A program made the position numbers and the translations under genes. 12,267 bases of DNA from Treponema sp. (GTDB taxonomy: Bacteria > Spirochaetota > Spirochaetia > Treponematales > Breznakiellaceae): contig JAISEA010000020.1 of assembly GCA_031264475.1 (NCBI GenBank), forward strand, positions 1 through 12,267, given 5' to 3'. Shown here piece after piece: positions 5,686 through 12,138 of the stretch (positions within the stretch are counted from its first letter, which is position 1; the number at the start of each line of letters is the position of its first letter). Below the pieces are notes generated by a model. It was not told where the DNA came from and searched no databases. It saw nothing but the letters and a program-made list of their open reading frames with translations.

Positions 5686-6339
5686 ATGGATTACATTCCA
5701 AGAAGAGATTCCATTTTTGTAGGATGGGCGAAGATTCTACTCGGCTATGTGCAGACTCGCCTTGTCGCGTTTAACATTCAAGACACGATATTTCAAGCTC
5801 TGTTTGCCTTGTATACCGCGTTTGAAAATGCTTACAATCGCACGCTTGACGCAAACAAGGGACCCGTCGATATAGCGGAGAAGAACAGGACGCGCGCCGC
5901 CTTTGAAAAGGCTTTGCGTAGCTTCATTAAGGCGTTTCTGCTTTACAGTCCTTTTGTCAGCGACAAGGATCGGGACGAAATGCGAATTCCCATTCACGAC
6001 TCGACTGCTACGCCCATACCGACGCCCACAACCTATCCAGAGTACACAATAGACACGGCAACGCCGGGGCAGTTGTCCGTGCATTTTTGGGACGAGGCAA
6101 GCAAACGGCGTGGGAAACCCAAGGGTGTTCATGGCGCGGAGATTCACTGGGAAATGCGGGAAAACGAGCCTGTGAACGAGGAAGATTTGAATAATTCGGA
6201 CTTTGCGACGCGGACTCCGCGTTTGTTTTCGTTTACAAAGGACAAACAGGGGAAACGGGTCTACTTCTGCCTGCGTTGGGAGAACGGCAAAGGAGAGAAG
6301 GGTCCCTGGGGAGCGTTAGTCCACGCGGTTGTTCCTTGA
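5686..6339 (+). CDS. Uncharacterised 217-aa protein, two-part structure
   Basis: The start is set by TTAGGAG ten bases before ATG 5686. No signal peptide or membrane helix is visible. Residues 1 to about 100 look helical: PRRDSIFVGWAKILLGYV, a stretch rich in aromatic and Ala residues, then KNRTRAAFEKALRSFIKAFL and LYSPFVSDKDRDEM. A Pro/Thr-rich link (about 105-120, TPIPTPTTYPEY) joins a C-terminal part that looks like a small beta-sandwich: QLSVHFWDEA, GVHGAEIHWEM, RLFSFTKDKQGKRVYFCLRW, ENGKGEKGPW and a final hydrophobic AVVP. This arrangement resembles, from memory, a family of uncharacterised proteins in gut spirochaetes and Bacteroidetes with a fibronectin-like end; I know of no proven function. 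It is monocistronic, with a long hairpin-array leader upstream and dispersed repeats immediately after. Confidence 0.75.
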   Translation: MDYIPRRDSIFVGWAKILLGYVQTRLVAFNIQDTIFQALFALYTAFENAYNRTLDANKGPVDIAEKNRTRAAFEKALRSFIKAFLLYSPFVSDKDRDEMRIPIHDSTATPIPTPTTYPEYTIDTATPGQLSVHFWDEASKRRGKPKGVHGAEIHWEMRENEPVNEEDLNNSDFATRTPRLFSFTKDKQGKRVYFCLRWENGKGEKGPWGALVHAVVP

Positions 6340-6371
6340 GGGAGTTTGTTGGGTAGGCGGCGCATACTGCA

Positions 6372-6566
6372 CACCCTTCGAGTGTTTTAAAGCGTCCTCT
6401 GTTCCTACTTGGGGGTAGCGGAAGACCCGCACCCTTCGAGTATTTTAAAGCGTCTTGCCCTGCCCTCCTTTTATGAAACCAGCGGTGCAGGTGCGGGTCT
6501 GGAGCGAGGAGGGCGCGACACAAGGGTAGGCGCGTGCGATCTCGTTTTGGAAATAGCGCCCCACTC
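6372..6566 (+). repeat. Composite dispersed repeat: A-type fragments plus a B element
   Basis: The gap before the PLD-ATPase is made of repeat modules. A 25-bp sequence starting CACCCTTCGAGT is present at 6372-6396 and 6430-6454 with one mismatch. From about 6409 a B element begins (TTGGGGGTAGCGGA). It has an 11-bp perfect stem, AGACCCGCACC (6423-6433) with GGTGCGGGTCT (6490-6500), whose loop contains the second 25-bp copy. It continues with GGAG, a GGGCGC block (6511-6516) and ends with GGAAATAGCGCCCC (6549-6562). The same ordered blocks occur before purF. No gene is supported here. Confidence 0.75.
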
Positions 6567-6570
6567 TTTA

Positions 6571-6600
6571 TTGCTTCCTTGTATTTATATACACTTATAT
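6571..6600 (+). promoter_or_regulatory. Weak promoter candidate for the PLD-ATPase gene
   Basis: TTGCTT (6571-6576) and TTATAT (6595-6600) are 18 bases apart, immediately after the B element. If used, transcription would start near 6607, only a few bases before ATG 6614, so the message would be nearly leaderless. Confidence 0.3.
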
Positions 6601-6613
6601 GTCGGGAACAATC

Positions 6614-8575
6614 ATGACACTTTTTGACGAAGAATCAGGCAGGCTTTCCGTTGTCAAGGCGGATTTTATCACGGCTGAAACGCTTTTCTGGGAAGAATTA
6701 TTCGGCGGGTTTAGCGTTTTGCGTGCAATCACTTATTCGACAAGCATGAGTTTTGTCTGCAAAATCCTTAAAAACTTCGATTTTGCGGAAATTATCTTCG
6801 GATGTCCCGCGGTTTTGTCGTATAATATGCAGGAAATTATCGCATATCAGATGACAAACGCCGAATTACTGAAAAGTTTCAAGGAAAACGCGAAGAAGAA
6901 CGAAATTAACCTCGCGGAACGTATAGATTCTGATACACTGCGGCTTTTTGTCGCGCACAAACAACTTTCTCACGAAAAAATCTATCTTCTTGAGGCAAAA
7001 GATGGGCGTAGATGGGTCATAACTGGCTCCGCAAACCTCTCAAACTCCGCATTTTCAGGCATACAGCGGGAAAACATCTGTTATTTCGACGGGGACGCGG
7101 CTTTTGATTATTATTCGGCGCAATTTGAGCGACTCAAAGCGGGCAGTACCGACAGAATTACGGAAAAAGCCTTCCTCGCCGCCGTGTCTGACAATATCCG
7201 CGTTGACACTCTGCCAATCGCGGAAACCGTACGCGTGCAAAAGGCGCTTGTCGTTGAAAGCGTACCGATCTTGGACGAAGAAACACGCTTTGTGCTGGAC
7301 GTAAAGAACTTCTCCAAACAAGTCGCCGAGATTACGCCGAAGCCCGACAAGAGCGGCAAAATTTTACTTGTTCCAGAGCATTTGAAACAGATTCAGCGGC
7401 GATTTTCTGAGAATGTTTCCCGCGAAAAGGAGTTGAAAGGAGAATATCCGGAGCTTGTCATTGATATTGAAACGCAAAGCGCTTCGCTGAATGGGAAACC
7501 ACTCGATCTTTCGCCCGAAAAAGGCGAAGTCAAACGAGACGCCGCGCTTTTTCTTGACTATATGGTAGGCTTTGACTCGTTTCACGGGGAAAAAGATTCG
7601 GTGAAGGCGCGTTATTTCGAGCTTGCTAACTGGTTCTTCGCGTCTCCCTTCATGGCGCGGCTTCGTTACACGGCGGTCTCTAACAACCGCAATCTTCTGC
7701 CTTATCCGGTGTTCGCCCTGCTCTACGGTCAAAGCAAGGCAGGCAAGACTAGTTTTCTCGAAACGCTCCTCAAGATGATGATTGGGCAGAAGCCCAAGAT
7801 GTCCGCGCCTGAATTTACCCGCAGTTCTATGGAGGCGCTGAAACATACAGTGAAGGGCGCGCCGATAATCGTCGACGATATAGCAAAGAAGCGTTTTGAC
7901 GATCACGCGGTTGAGACTATCAAACATGACGAATTCGGCGTTGCGGAACGGCTCGTTGATTATCCTGCCGTCATTATTAGCGCAAACGAAGACGTAAAAG
8001 TGGTTGCGCCAGAACTTGTGCGGCGCATGGTTATATTTAGGGTCAGCATGGGCTTGACGAACATGGAGATTGTACGGAGCGACAATCGCGTTTCTCGTAT
8101 TCAGAAGGACATCGGCACCGCGTTTTATCGTGAATATCTGCGGCGTATGATGCCGCGGGTCCAGGAAATGCTGGATTATCTGCATTCAGACGAGACGACC
8201 GCGTCTTTGCCAGACGTTTTAAGCGCGTCCTCTGAAGTTTTTACCGAGATAATTATGGAAAATGCGGAAAAGCCTAACCTCGTACGCTTCGCCCGCCCGC
8301 TCTCGCTTAAAGACTATTTTGACGACAAGGTTACGGGTGATCGGGCGATAAAAGCTATAACGGACGCATGGCATTCCGATAAGCGGGCGTTTACGGTGGA
8401 TAAAAGTCGCAACGAACTGCGTTACAAGACGGCGAATTACTACGAGGCGCGTAACATCGTCAAGGAATTGCCGGAATTCCTTGAGCCGCGCCAATCAAAC
8501 GAATGGATAATCATGTTACTCGACAAAGCGCGCGGTTTTTTCAACATTGATTTCAGACGCGGATTTCGGTTTTGA
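6614..8575 (+). CDS. PLD-type nuclease fused to a P-loop (AAA+/SF3-like) ATPase
   Basis: This is a 653-residue protein from ATG 6614, chosen for a weak GGGA site six bases upstream; an in-frame ATG at 6599 has none. Residues about 35-180 form one phospholipase-D-like domain with a single active-site motif, H120-x-K122, E127 in the place of the usual Asp, then GSANLS at 138-143. Single-motif PLD enzymes act as dimers, often as nucleases. A linker (about 185-300) precedes a P-loop ATPase: Walker A GQSKAGKTS (372-380), Walker B IIVDD (418-422), a sensor-like PAVIISANED with N458, and paired Arg R470 R471 (LVRRMVIF) as possible arginine finger. The order resembles SF3/AAA+ helicase-type modules. 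The C-terminal 130 residues are unassigned. It is a single gene with no partner, probably cytoplasmic. A nucleic-acid defence role is inference; plasmid or phage maintenance is an alternative. Confidence 0.75.
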   Translation: MTLFDEESGRLSVVKADFITAETLFWEELFGGFSVLRAITYSTSMSFVCKILKNFDFAEIIFGCPAVLSYNMQEIIAYQMTNAELLKSFKENAKKNEINLAERIDSDTLRLFVAHKQLSHEKIYLLEAKDGRRWVITGSANLSNSAFSGIQRENICYFDGDAAFDYYSAQFERLKAGSTDRITEKAFLAAVSDNIRVDTLPIAETVRVQKALVVESVPILDEETRFVLDVKNFSKQVAEITPKPDKSGKILLVPEHLKQIQRRFSENVSREKELKGEYPELVIDIETQSASLNGKPLDLSPEKGEVKRDAALFLDYMVGFDSFHGEKDSVKARYFELANWFFASPFMARLRYTAVSNNRNLLPYPVFALLYGQSKAGKTSFLETLLKMMIGQKPKMSAPEFTRSSMEALKHTVKGAPIIVDDIAKKRFDDHAVETIKHDEFGVAERLVDYPAVIISANEDVKVVAPELVRRMVIFRVSMGLTNMEIVRSDNRVSRIQKDIGTAFYREYLRRMMPRVQEMLDYLHSDETTASLPDVLSASSEVFTEIIMENAEKPNLVRFARPLSLKDYFDDKVTGDRAIKAITDAWHSDKRAFTVDKSRNELRYKTANYYEARNIVKELPEFLEPRQSNEWIIMLLDKARGFFNIDFRRGFRF

Positions 8576-8647
8576 AAGCCGATACGTTCTAGTTTATCTT
8601 TCGGTAAAGCGCATTATTCCGCGTCATTTATCACTCAAGCGCACGGC

Positions 8648-8668
8648 AGGGTTCGCCCTTTTGTTTTT
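8648..8668 (+). terminator. Short UUCG hairpin plus T-run, terminator of the PLD-ATPase gene
   Basis: AGGG-TTCG-CCCT (8648-8659) is a 4-bp stem closed by the very stable UUCG loop and is followed by TTTGTTTTT. It lies 73 bases after the stop. The T-run touches the stop codon of the convergent minus-strand gene. The short stem lowers confidence. Confidence 0.5.
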
Positions 8669-8891
8669 ACGTTTCTGTGTTTATTATTTTATCGTATTTT
8701 TTATTTTCTTCTTCCAATAATTTCACTTTGCTGTCTTGCTTTTCAATCTCTAACTCCAATATTTCTTTTTGTAATTCAAGTTCCTTTATTTTATTTTTCT
8801 GAGCCTTTTGTTTATATGACAAGGTAATTGCCACAATAGGAATAGATAAAGCGGCAAAAGGCACTAAAATCCCCATAAACTCAATAATCAT
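8667..8891 (-). CDS. Small membrane-anchored coiled-coil protein (PspB-like topology)
   Basis: The 74-residue product starts at the minus-strand ATG ending at 8891, with AAAGGA upstream at good spacing. Residues 1-24 form one hydrophobic helix (MGILVPFAALSIPIVAITL), followed by positive residues (YKQKAQKNK), so the C-terminus should face the cytoplasm. Residues about 32-68 are a strong coiled coil (IKELELQKEILELEIEKQ and LLEEENKKYDKI). This arrangement is the same as in PspB-type phage-shock proteins, which sit in the inner membrane and contact PspA/PspC, but length and topology alone do not prove homology. It could equally be a toxin-like or scaffolding small protein. It has its own promoter and is convergent with the PLD-ATPase gene and divergent from purC. 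Confidence 0.65.
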   Translation of the reverse strand: MIIEFMGILVPFAALSIPIVAITLSYKQKAQKNKIKELELQKEILELEIEKQDSKVKLLEEENKKYDKIINTET

Positions 8892-8943
8892 ATTATAATC
8901 CTTTTATCCTGTGATAAACTTCACCATACAATAAACTTCTCAT

Positions 8944-8972
8944 AGTCTATTTCATTTCAAAAATTCTGTCAA
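8944..8972 (-). promoter_or_regulatory. Minus-strand sigma70-type promoter for the small membrane protein
   Basis: On the minus strand TTGACA (8972-8967) is followed after 17 bases by TAGACT (8949-8944). Transcription would start near 8937, giving a leader of about 45 bases. The -35 box is perfect and the -10 box is moderate. Confidence 0.6.
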
Positions 8973-8994
8973 CATACGCAAGGCGTGTGAAAAA

Positions 8995-9027
8995 GTGTCA
9001 GACACCGAGGCTGGGCACGTCTGACAC
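8995..9027. repeat. Two direct copies of a GTCNGACACCGA motif
   Basis: GTGTCAGACAC (8995-9005) is a perfect dyad, and a related GTCTGACACCGA follows at 9019-9030. The dyad recurs as GGTGTCTGACACC at 10038-10050 and GGTGTCAGACACC at 11974-11986, where it forms one end of the B-type repeats. Here it lies between divergent promoters, so it could also be a regulator site for purC. An in-frame ATG at 8987 would make this coding, but no ribosome site supports that. Confidence 0.6.
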
Positions 9028-9046
9028 CGAAGCCGCCTTTCTACCC

Positions 9047-9076
9047 TTGATTCTAAACGTCTACTCATATTATAAT
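9047..9076 (+). promoter_or_regulatory. Sigma70-type promoter of purC
   Basis: TTGATT (9047-9052) and a perfect TATAAT (9071-9076) lie 18 bases apart. The start near 9083 leaves a leader of only about 9 bases before ATG 9092, with GGGG at 9083-9086 as the only ribosome-site-like sequence. No PurR-type box is recognisable. Confidence 0.65.
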
Positions 9077-9091
9077 AGAAACGGGGTAAAT

Positions 9092-9838
9092 ATGAATGAA
9101 AATATTGATGTATCAACGTTAAAACAAGGAGCGATGCTCTATGAAGGCAAGGCGAAACAAGTATTCGCCGTCGAAGATGACGACAATTTGGTGATTATTC
9201 ATTATAAAGACGATGCTACCGCGTTCAATGGCGAGAAAAAAGGGCAGATTCAAAACAAGGGCGTCCTAAATAATCGGATAGCCGCGGGACTCTTCGGCTT
9301 TTTGGCGGAAAACGGTGTGCCGACTCACTTCATAGGCGTGAGAAACGACCGCGATATGGTCTGTAGAAGGGTCAAAATTGTCCCGCTTGAGGTGATCATC
9401 CGTAATGTCGCGGCTGGTTCAATGGCGAAACGCCTCGGTTTGACCGAGGGTTCGCCGCTCAAGACCACCGTATTCGAGCTTTCTTACAAGGACGATAGTC
9501 TCGGCGACCCGCTTATTAACGACTTTCACGCGATTGCTATCGGTGCGTCTACTTTTGCGGAAATAGAGGAGATCAAGAGGGTTGCTTTCAAGGTGAACGA
9601 CGTACTTTCCGCGTTCTTCTTGGGAAAAGGCGTGCGTCTTATCGACTTTAAGCTCGAATTCGGAAGGGACGGAGCGGGGAATTTAGTACTTGCGGACGAA
9701 ATATCGCCAGATACGTGCCGTTTCTGGGACGCGGAAACCAACGAAAAGCTCGACAAAGACCGTTTTCGGCGTGATCTTGGCAATGTCGAGCACGCTTATA
9801 AAGAGATTTGGAAAAGGATTGCACCCTTCGGGTGTTAG
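9092..9838 (+). CDS. purC: Phosphoribosylaminoimidazole-succinocarboxamide synthase (SAICAR synthetase)
   Basis: PurC joins CAIR and aspartate with ATP to make SAICAR in de novo purine synthesis in the cytosol. The 248-residue length fits the bacterial family. Signature segments are visible in order: [10 protein letters not shown] (16-25), the ATP-binding start; [11 protein letters not shown] (100-110); DPLINDFHA (139-147); DFKLEFG (185-191); and [13 protein letters not shown] (201-213). I start it at ATG 9092, just after the promoter; an upstream in-frame ATG at 8987 would add 35 residues encoded by repeat DNA and lying before the -10 box. Oddly, the last residues PFGC and the stop are encoded by the CACCCTTCGGGTG hairpin that opens repeat element A, which suggests that the element has captured the gene's end. 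purF lies downstream on the same strand, beyond 346 bases of repeats. Confidence 0.96.
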   Translation: MNENIDVSTLKQGAMLYEGKAKQVFAVEDDDNLVIIHYKDDATAFNGEKKGQIQNKGVLNNRIAAGLFGFLAENGVPTHFIGVRNDRDMVCRRVKIVPLEVIIRNVAAGSMAKRLGLTEGSPLKTTVFELSYKDDSLGDPLINDFHAIAIGASTFAEIEEIKRVAFKVNDVLSAFFLGKGVRLIDFKLEFGRDGAGNLVLADEISPDTCRFWDAETNEKLDKDRFRRDLGNVEHAYKEIWKRIAPFGC

Positions 9839-9931
9839 ATGACTTCACACGGGTTATTGTACGAAAGGGAGCGCCGCGTCCACTGACTTGACGGTTACGC
9901 TTGTAAACAAGCGGAACCTATTCGTTGTTAG
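9822..9931 (+). repeat. Element A, copy 1 (overlaps the purC stop)
   Basis: The copy opens with CACCC-TTC-GGGTG (9822-9834), which contains the last purC codons, then TTAGATGACTTCACAC and TACGAAAGGGAGCGCCGC. The main stem pairs GGTTACGCTTGT (9893-9904) with ACAAGCGGAACC (9907-9918), with one mismatch. It ends TTCGTTGTTAGAA. Three other copies share this order of blocks. Confidence 0.8.
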
Positions 9932-10028
9932 AACACCCGAAGTGTGTTTTAAATACTTCACACAGGGATGCTGTACGAAAGGGAGCGCCGCTGTCCCCGT
10001 CTTGACGGAACTACGCTTGCACGCAAGC
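9932..10028 (+). repeat. Element A, copy 2 (3' part replaced)
   Basis: It directly follows copy 1 and repeats its layout: a first small hairpin (CACCCGAAGTGTG), then TTTTAAATACTTCACAC, then TACGAAAGGGAGCGCCGC and GACGGAACTACGCTTGC. The right arm of the main stem is broken after GCAAGC (10023-10028), where B-type sequence takes over through GGGTCAGG. This looks like a chimeric junction between two repeats. Confidence 0.75.
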
Positions 10029-10037
10029 TGGGTCAGG

Positions 10038-10174
10038 GGTGTCTGACACCGCCTTTTGCTTTGGGTTGGGGGGTGGCGGAAGACCGCGCAAGCGGTCTGG
10101 AGACAGGGGGGCGCGTCAAAAAGGCGGCGGTTTGCCGAGATGCTTTGGAAATAGCGCCCCCCTCCTCATTATAG
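10038..10174 (+). repeat. Element B, forward copy upstream of purF
   Basis: The order is GGTGTCTGACACC (10038-10050), GCCTTTTGCTTT, GGGTTGGGGGGTGGCGGA, a 7-bp stem AGACCGC/GCGGTCT (10081-10087 and 10092-10098) closed by a GCAA tetraloop, GGAGACA, GGGGGGCGC (10106-10114), a variable stretch of 39 bases, and GCGCCCCCCTCCT (10154-10166). The two G/C blocks are exact inverted repeats. The element stops just before the purF ribosome site, so it forms most of the purF leader. Confidence 0.8.
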
Positions 10175-10184
10175 GACATTTATT

Positions 10185-11582
10185 ATGGAAGAATTAGATA
10201 AACTTCGAGAGGAATGTGGAATCTTCGGGGTTTTTAGTACCGATAAGGCGCGGGACGTTTCGACGTTGGTCTATTATGGGCTGTTCGCGCTCCAACATCG
10301 GGGACAGGAGAGCGCGGGTATAGCGTCTGTAAAAGACGGCGTTATCACGTGTAGAAAGGGTATGGGACTCGTGGGAGACGTGTTCAAAAACGGCGAAACC
10401 CGAGAATTGCGCGGCTCCACAGCGCTTGGTCATGTGCGCTACTCCACCGCAGGCGCGAGTAATATCGAAAACGCCCAGCCCTTCGTTAGCCGCTTCAAAC
10501 TCGGCTCCATCGCCGCGGCTCATAACGGCACGCTCACTAACGCAGAAGTCGTACGGGAATTGCTCGAAGACGCCGGTATCGGCTTTACATCGTCCAGCGA
10601 TAGCGAAGTAATCGTCAACCTCATCGCCAAAAATTACAAAAAAGGAATTGAAAAAGCCCTGACCGATACGATTCAATCCATAAAAGGCTCTTACGCCTTA
10701 ATCGTCCTGACTGACAACGCCATGGTGGGCGCGCGCGATCCAAATGGTATCCGCCCCTTGTGTCTGGGGAAAATCAACGACGGCTGGGTCTTGTCAAGCG
10801 AATCTTGCGCCATCGACGCAGTAGGAGGCGAATTCGTGCGAGACGTGGAACCGGGGGAAATGGTCATCATTGACAATGAACAGGTGCTTTCGTTCATCTT
10901 CAGCGAAAAGACCCGCCGCGCGGTCTGCGCCTTTGAATATGTGTACTTCGCGCGTCCCGATAGCACCATCGACAGGGTAGACGTCTACGGCGCGCGGGTG
11001 CGGGCTGGCGAAATTCTGGCGCGCGAGTCGCCCGCAGACGCCGATTTGGTCATCGGCGTGCCCGATTCTGGTATTCCCGCCGCGCTTGGCTATGGGAGGA
11101 TCGCAAACATCCACTTCGGCATGGGTATCGTCAAGAGTAAATACGTGGGCAGAACCTTCATCGCCCCTGACCAAGAAGCGCGGGAACAAGCCGCCGCAGT
11201 TAAACATAACGCGCTCAAGAGCGAGGTGAAGGGTAAACGGGTCGTCCTGATAGACGACTCTATCGTGCGCGGCACCACGAGTAAACGACTCGTGTCTCTC
11301 CTGAAAGCCGCGGGCGCAACTCAAGTGCATATCCGCATCTGCTCGCCGCCGGTCAAATTCCCCTGCTTCTTCGGCATCGATACGCCGCACCGTAAAGACC
11401 TCATCAGTAACTCAAGCGGCGGTACCAATGAGCTTTGCTTGTCCTTGGGCGCGGATAGCCTCGCCTTCCTCTCTACCGAAGGCTTGCTCGAATCCCTCGA
11501 TGGTAATGCGGGCTATTGTTTGGGTTGTTTCACCGGCGAATACCCTGTTCCTGTGCGTATAGAGCGCCCTTCGGGTGCTTAA
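10185..11582 (+). CDS. purF: Amidophosphoribosyltransferase (Fe-S type PurF)
   Basis: PurF transfers the glutamine amide to PRPP to make phosphoribosylamine, the first step of de novo purine synthesis. The 465-residue chain starts MEELDKLREE, a 10-residue propeptide, so mature PurF should begin at C11 (CGIFGVF), the Ntn glutaminase nucleophile. Glutaminase features include HRGQESAG (38-45) and RYSTAG (85-90). The PRPP loop is VLIDDSIVRGTTS (354-366). Cysteines C248, C394, C445 and C448 sit where Bacillus-type PurF binds a 4Fe-4S cluster, so this is the oxygen-sensitive class, fitting an anaerobe. The start follows TAGGAC with 8 spacer bases. No separate promoter is clear, so it may be co-transcribed with purC. 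Its last residues, RPSGA, and stop fall in a CCCTTCGGGTG hairpin of repeat element A, as in purC. Confidence 0.97.
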   Translation: MEELDKLREECGIFGVFSTDKARDVSTLVYYGLFALQHRGQESAGIASVKDGVITCRKGMGLVGDVFKNGETRELRGSTALGHVRYSTAGASNIENAQPFVSRFKLGSIAAAHNGTLTNAEVVRELLEDAGIGFTSSSDSEVIVNLIAKNYKKGIEKALTDTIQSIKGSYALIVLTDNAMVGARDPNGIRPLCLGKINDGWVLSSESCAIDAVGGEFVRDVEPGEMVIIDNEQVLSFIFSEKTRRAVCAFEYVYFARPDSTIDRVDVYGARVRAGEILARESPADADLVIGVPDSGIPAALGYGRIANIHFGMGIVKSKYVGRTFIAPDQEAREQAAAVKHNALKSEVKGKRVVLIDDSIVRGTTSKRLVSLLKAAGATQVHIRICSPPVKFPCFFGIDTPHRKDLISNSSGGTNELCLSLGADSLAFLSTEGLLESLDGNAGYCLGCFTGEYPVPVRIERPSGA

Positions 11583-11736
11583 CACTCGGAGGGTGTTAGA
11601 CGACTTCACACACCTTTCGGGCAGGCATAGCCTGTTTAAATACTTCACACTGGGCAGCGTTTGAAAGGCAGACCCGCTGACCCCGACCTGACGGAACCCC
11701 GCTTGCGAGCAAGCGGGGTTCCTACTCGTTATTAGA
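11565..11736 (+). repeat. Element A, copy 3 (starts inside purF, internally duplicated front)
   Basis: The front hairpin GCCCTTCGGGTGC overlaps the purF 3' end. It is followed by a second hairpin-like block (AACACTCGGAGGGTGTT), GACGACTTCACAC, then CAGGC-ATA-GCCTG and a repeat of ATACTTCACAC, so the front module is duplicated. The main stem GGAACCCCGCTTG (11693-11705) pairs perfectly with CAAGCGGGGTTCC (11710-11722) around a CGAG loop. It ends TACTCGTTATTAGAA. As the first structure after purF it may also end its transcript, although no T-tract is present. Confidence 0.8.
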
Positions 11737-11788
11737 AGGGTACGCTGACACCCCCGTCCAGCGCCGCCGCAAGGCAGGCGTCATAAGT

Positions 11789-11899
11789 AGGAGGGGGGCG
11801 CGTCTTTCCCTAAACGGAGGATGGTAAACAGATGCCCTTGTGGTGCGCCCCCCTGTCTACGGTTCCCCCGCAGGGGGAACCTCCGCCACCCCCCAACCC
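11789..11899 (-). repeat. Element B, inverted copy
   Basis: Read on the minus strand, the blocks match the copy before purF: GGGTTGGGGGGTGGCGGA, a stem, AGACAGGGGGGCGC, a variable stretch, and GCGCCCCCCTCCT. On the plus strand AGGAGGGGGGCGC is at 11789-11801 and GCGCCCCCC at 11845-11853. The stem here is GGTTCCCCC (11861-11869) with GGGGGAACC (11873-11881), entirely different in sequence from the stem in the forward copy but in the same place. Confidence 0.8.
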
Positions 11900-11986
11900 G
11901 CAAGGTGTGCGAAGCAGGATGCTTTTGAAACACCCTTTGGGTGCGCCATCCCTCAACCCGCAAAGCAAAAGGCGGTGTCAGACACC
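11900..11986 (-). repeat. Partial second B element, inverted, adjoining the first
   Basis: On the minus strand this reads GGTGTCTGACACC, GCCTTTTGCTTTGC, GGGTTGAGGGATGGCG, then a hairpin CACCC-AAA-GGGTG (11931-11943 on the plus strand). It lacks the G/C inverted blocks and runs straight into the next GGGTTG block of the adjoining copy. It looks like a duplicated front module of B. Confidence 0.7.
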
Positions 11987-11996
11987 GCTGACCCCG

Positions 11997-12114
11997 CACC
12001 CTTCGGGTGTTAGACGACTTCACAATGGGCGTCGTACGAAAGGGTGTACCGCTGACCCCGTCCTGACGGAACCACGCTTGCACGCAAGTGTGGTTCCTAC
12101 TCGGTGTTAGGACG
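11997..12114 (+). repeat. Element A, copy 4
   Basis: This copy has the opening hairpin CACCC-TTC-GGGTG (11997-12009), TTAGACGACTTCACA, CGTACGAAAGGG, CCGCTGACCCCGTCCTGAC and a main stem GGAACCACGCTTGC (12068-12081) with GCAAGTGTGGTTCC (12084-12097), fully paired if one G-U is allowed, then TACTCGGTGTTAG. It is the clearest stand-alone copy. Confidence 0.8.
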
Positions 12115-12138
12115 AGGCACGTTATAAGGCAGTAATGC

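Noticed and set aside
8987..9091. Extended N-terminus for PurC from ATG 8987
   Set aside because: It would be translated from DNA upstream of and through the promoter and from repeat sequence; PurC similarity begins after 9092.
9968..10174. Small frames within the repeats before and after purF (also 11781-12110 on both strands)
   Set aside because: They are composed of A and B repeat blocks, have no ribosome sites, and differ in frame between copies.
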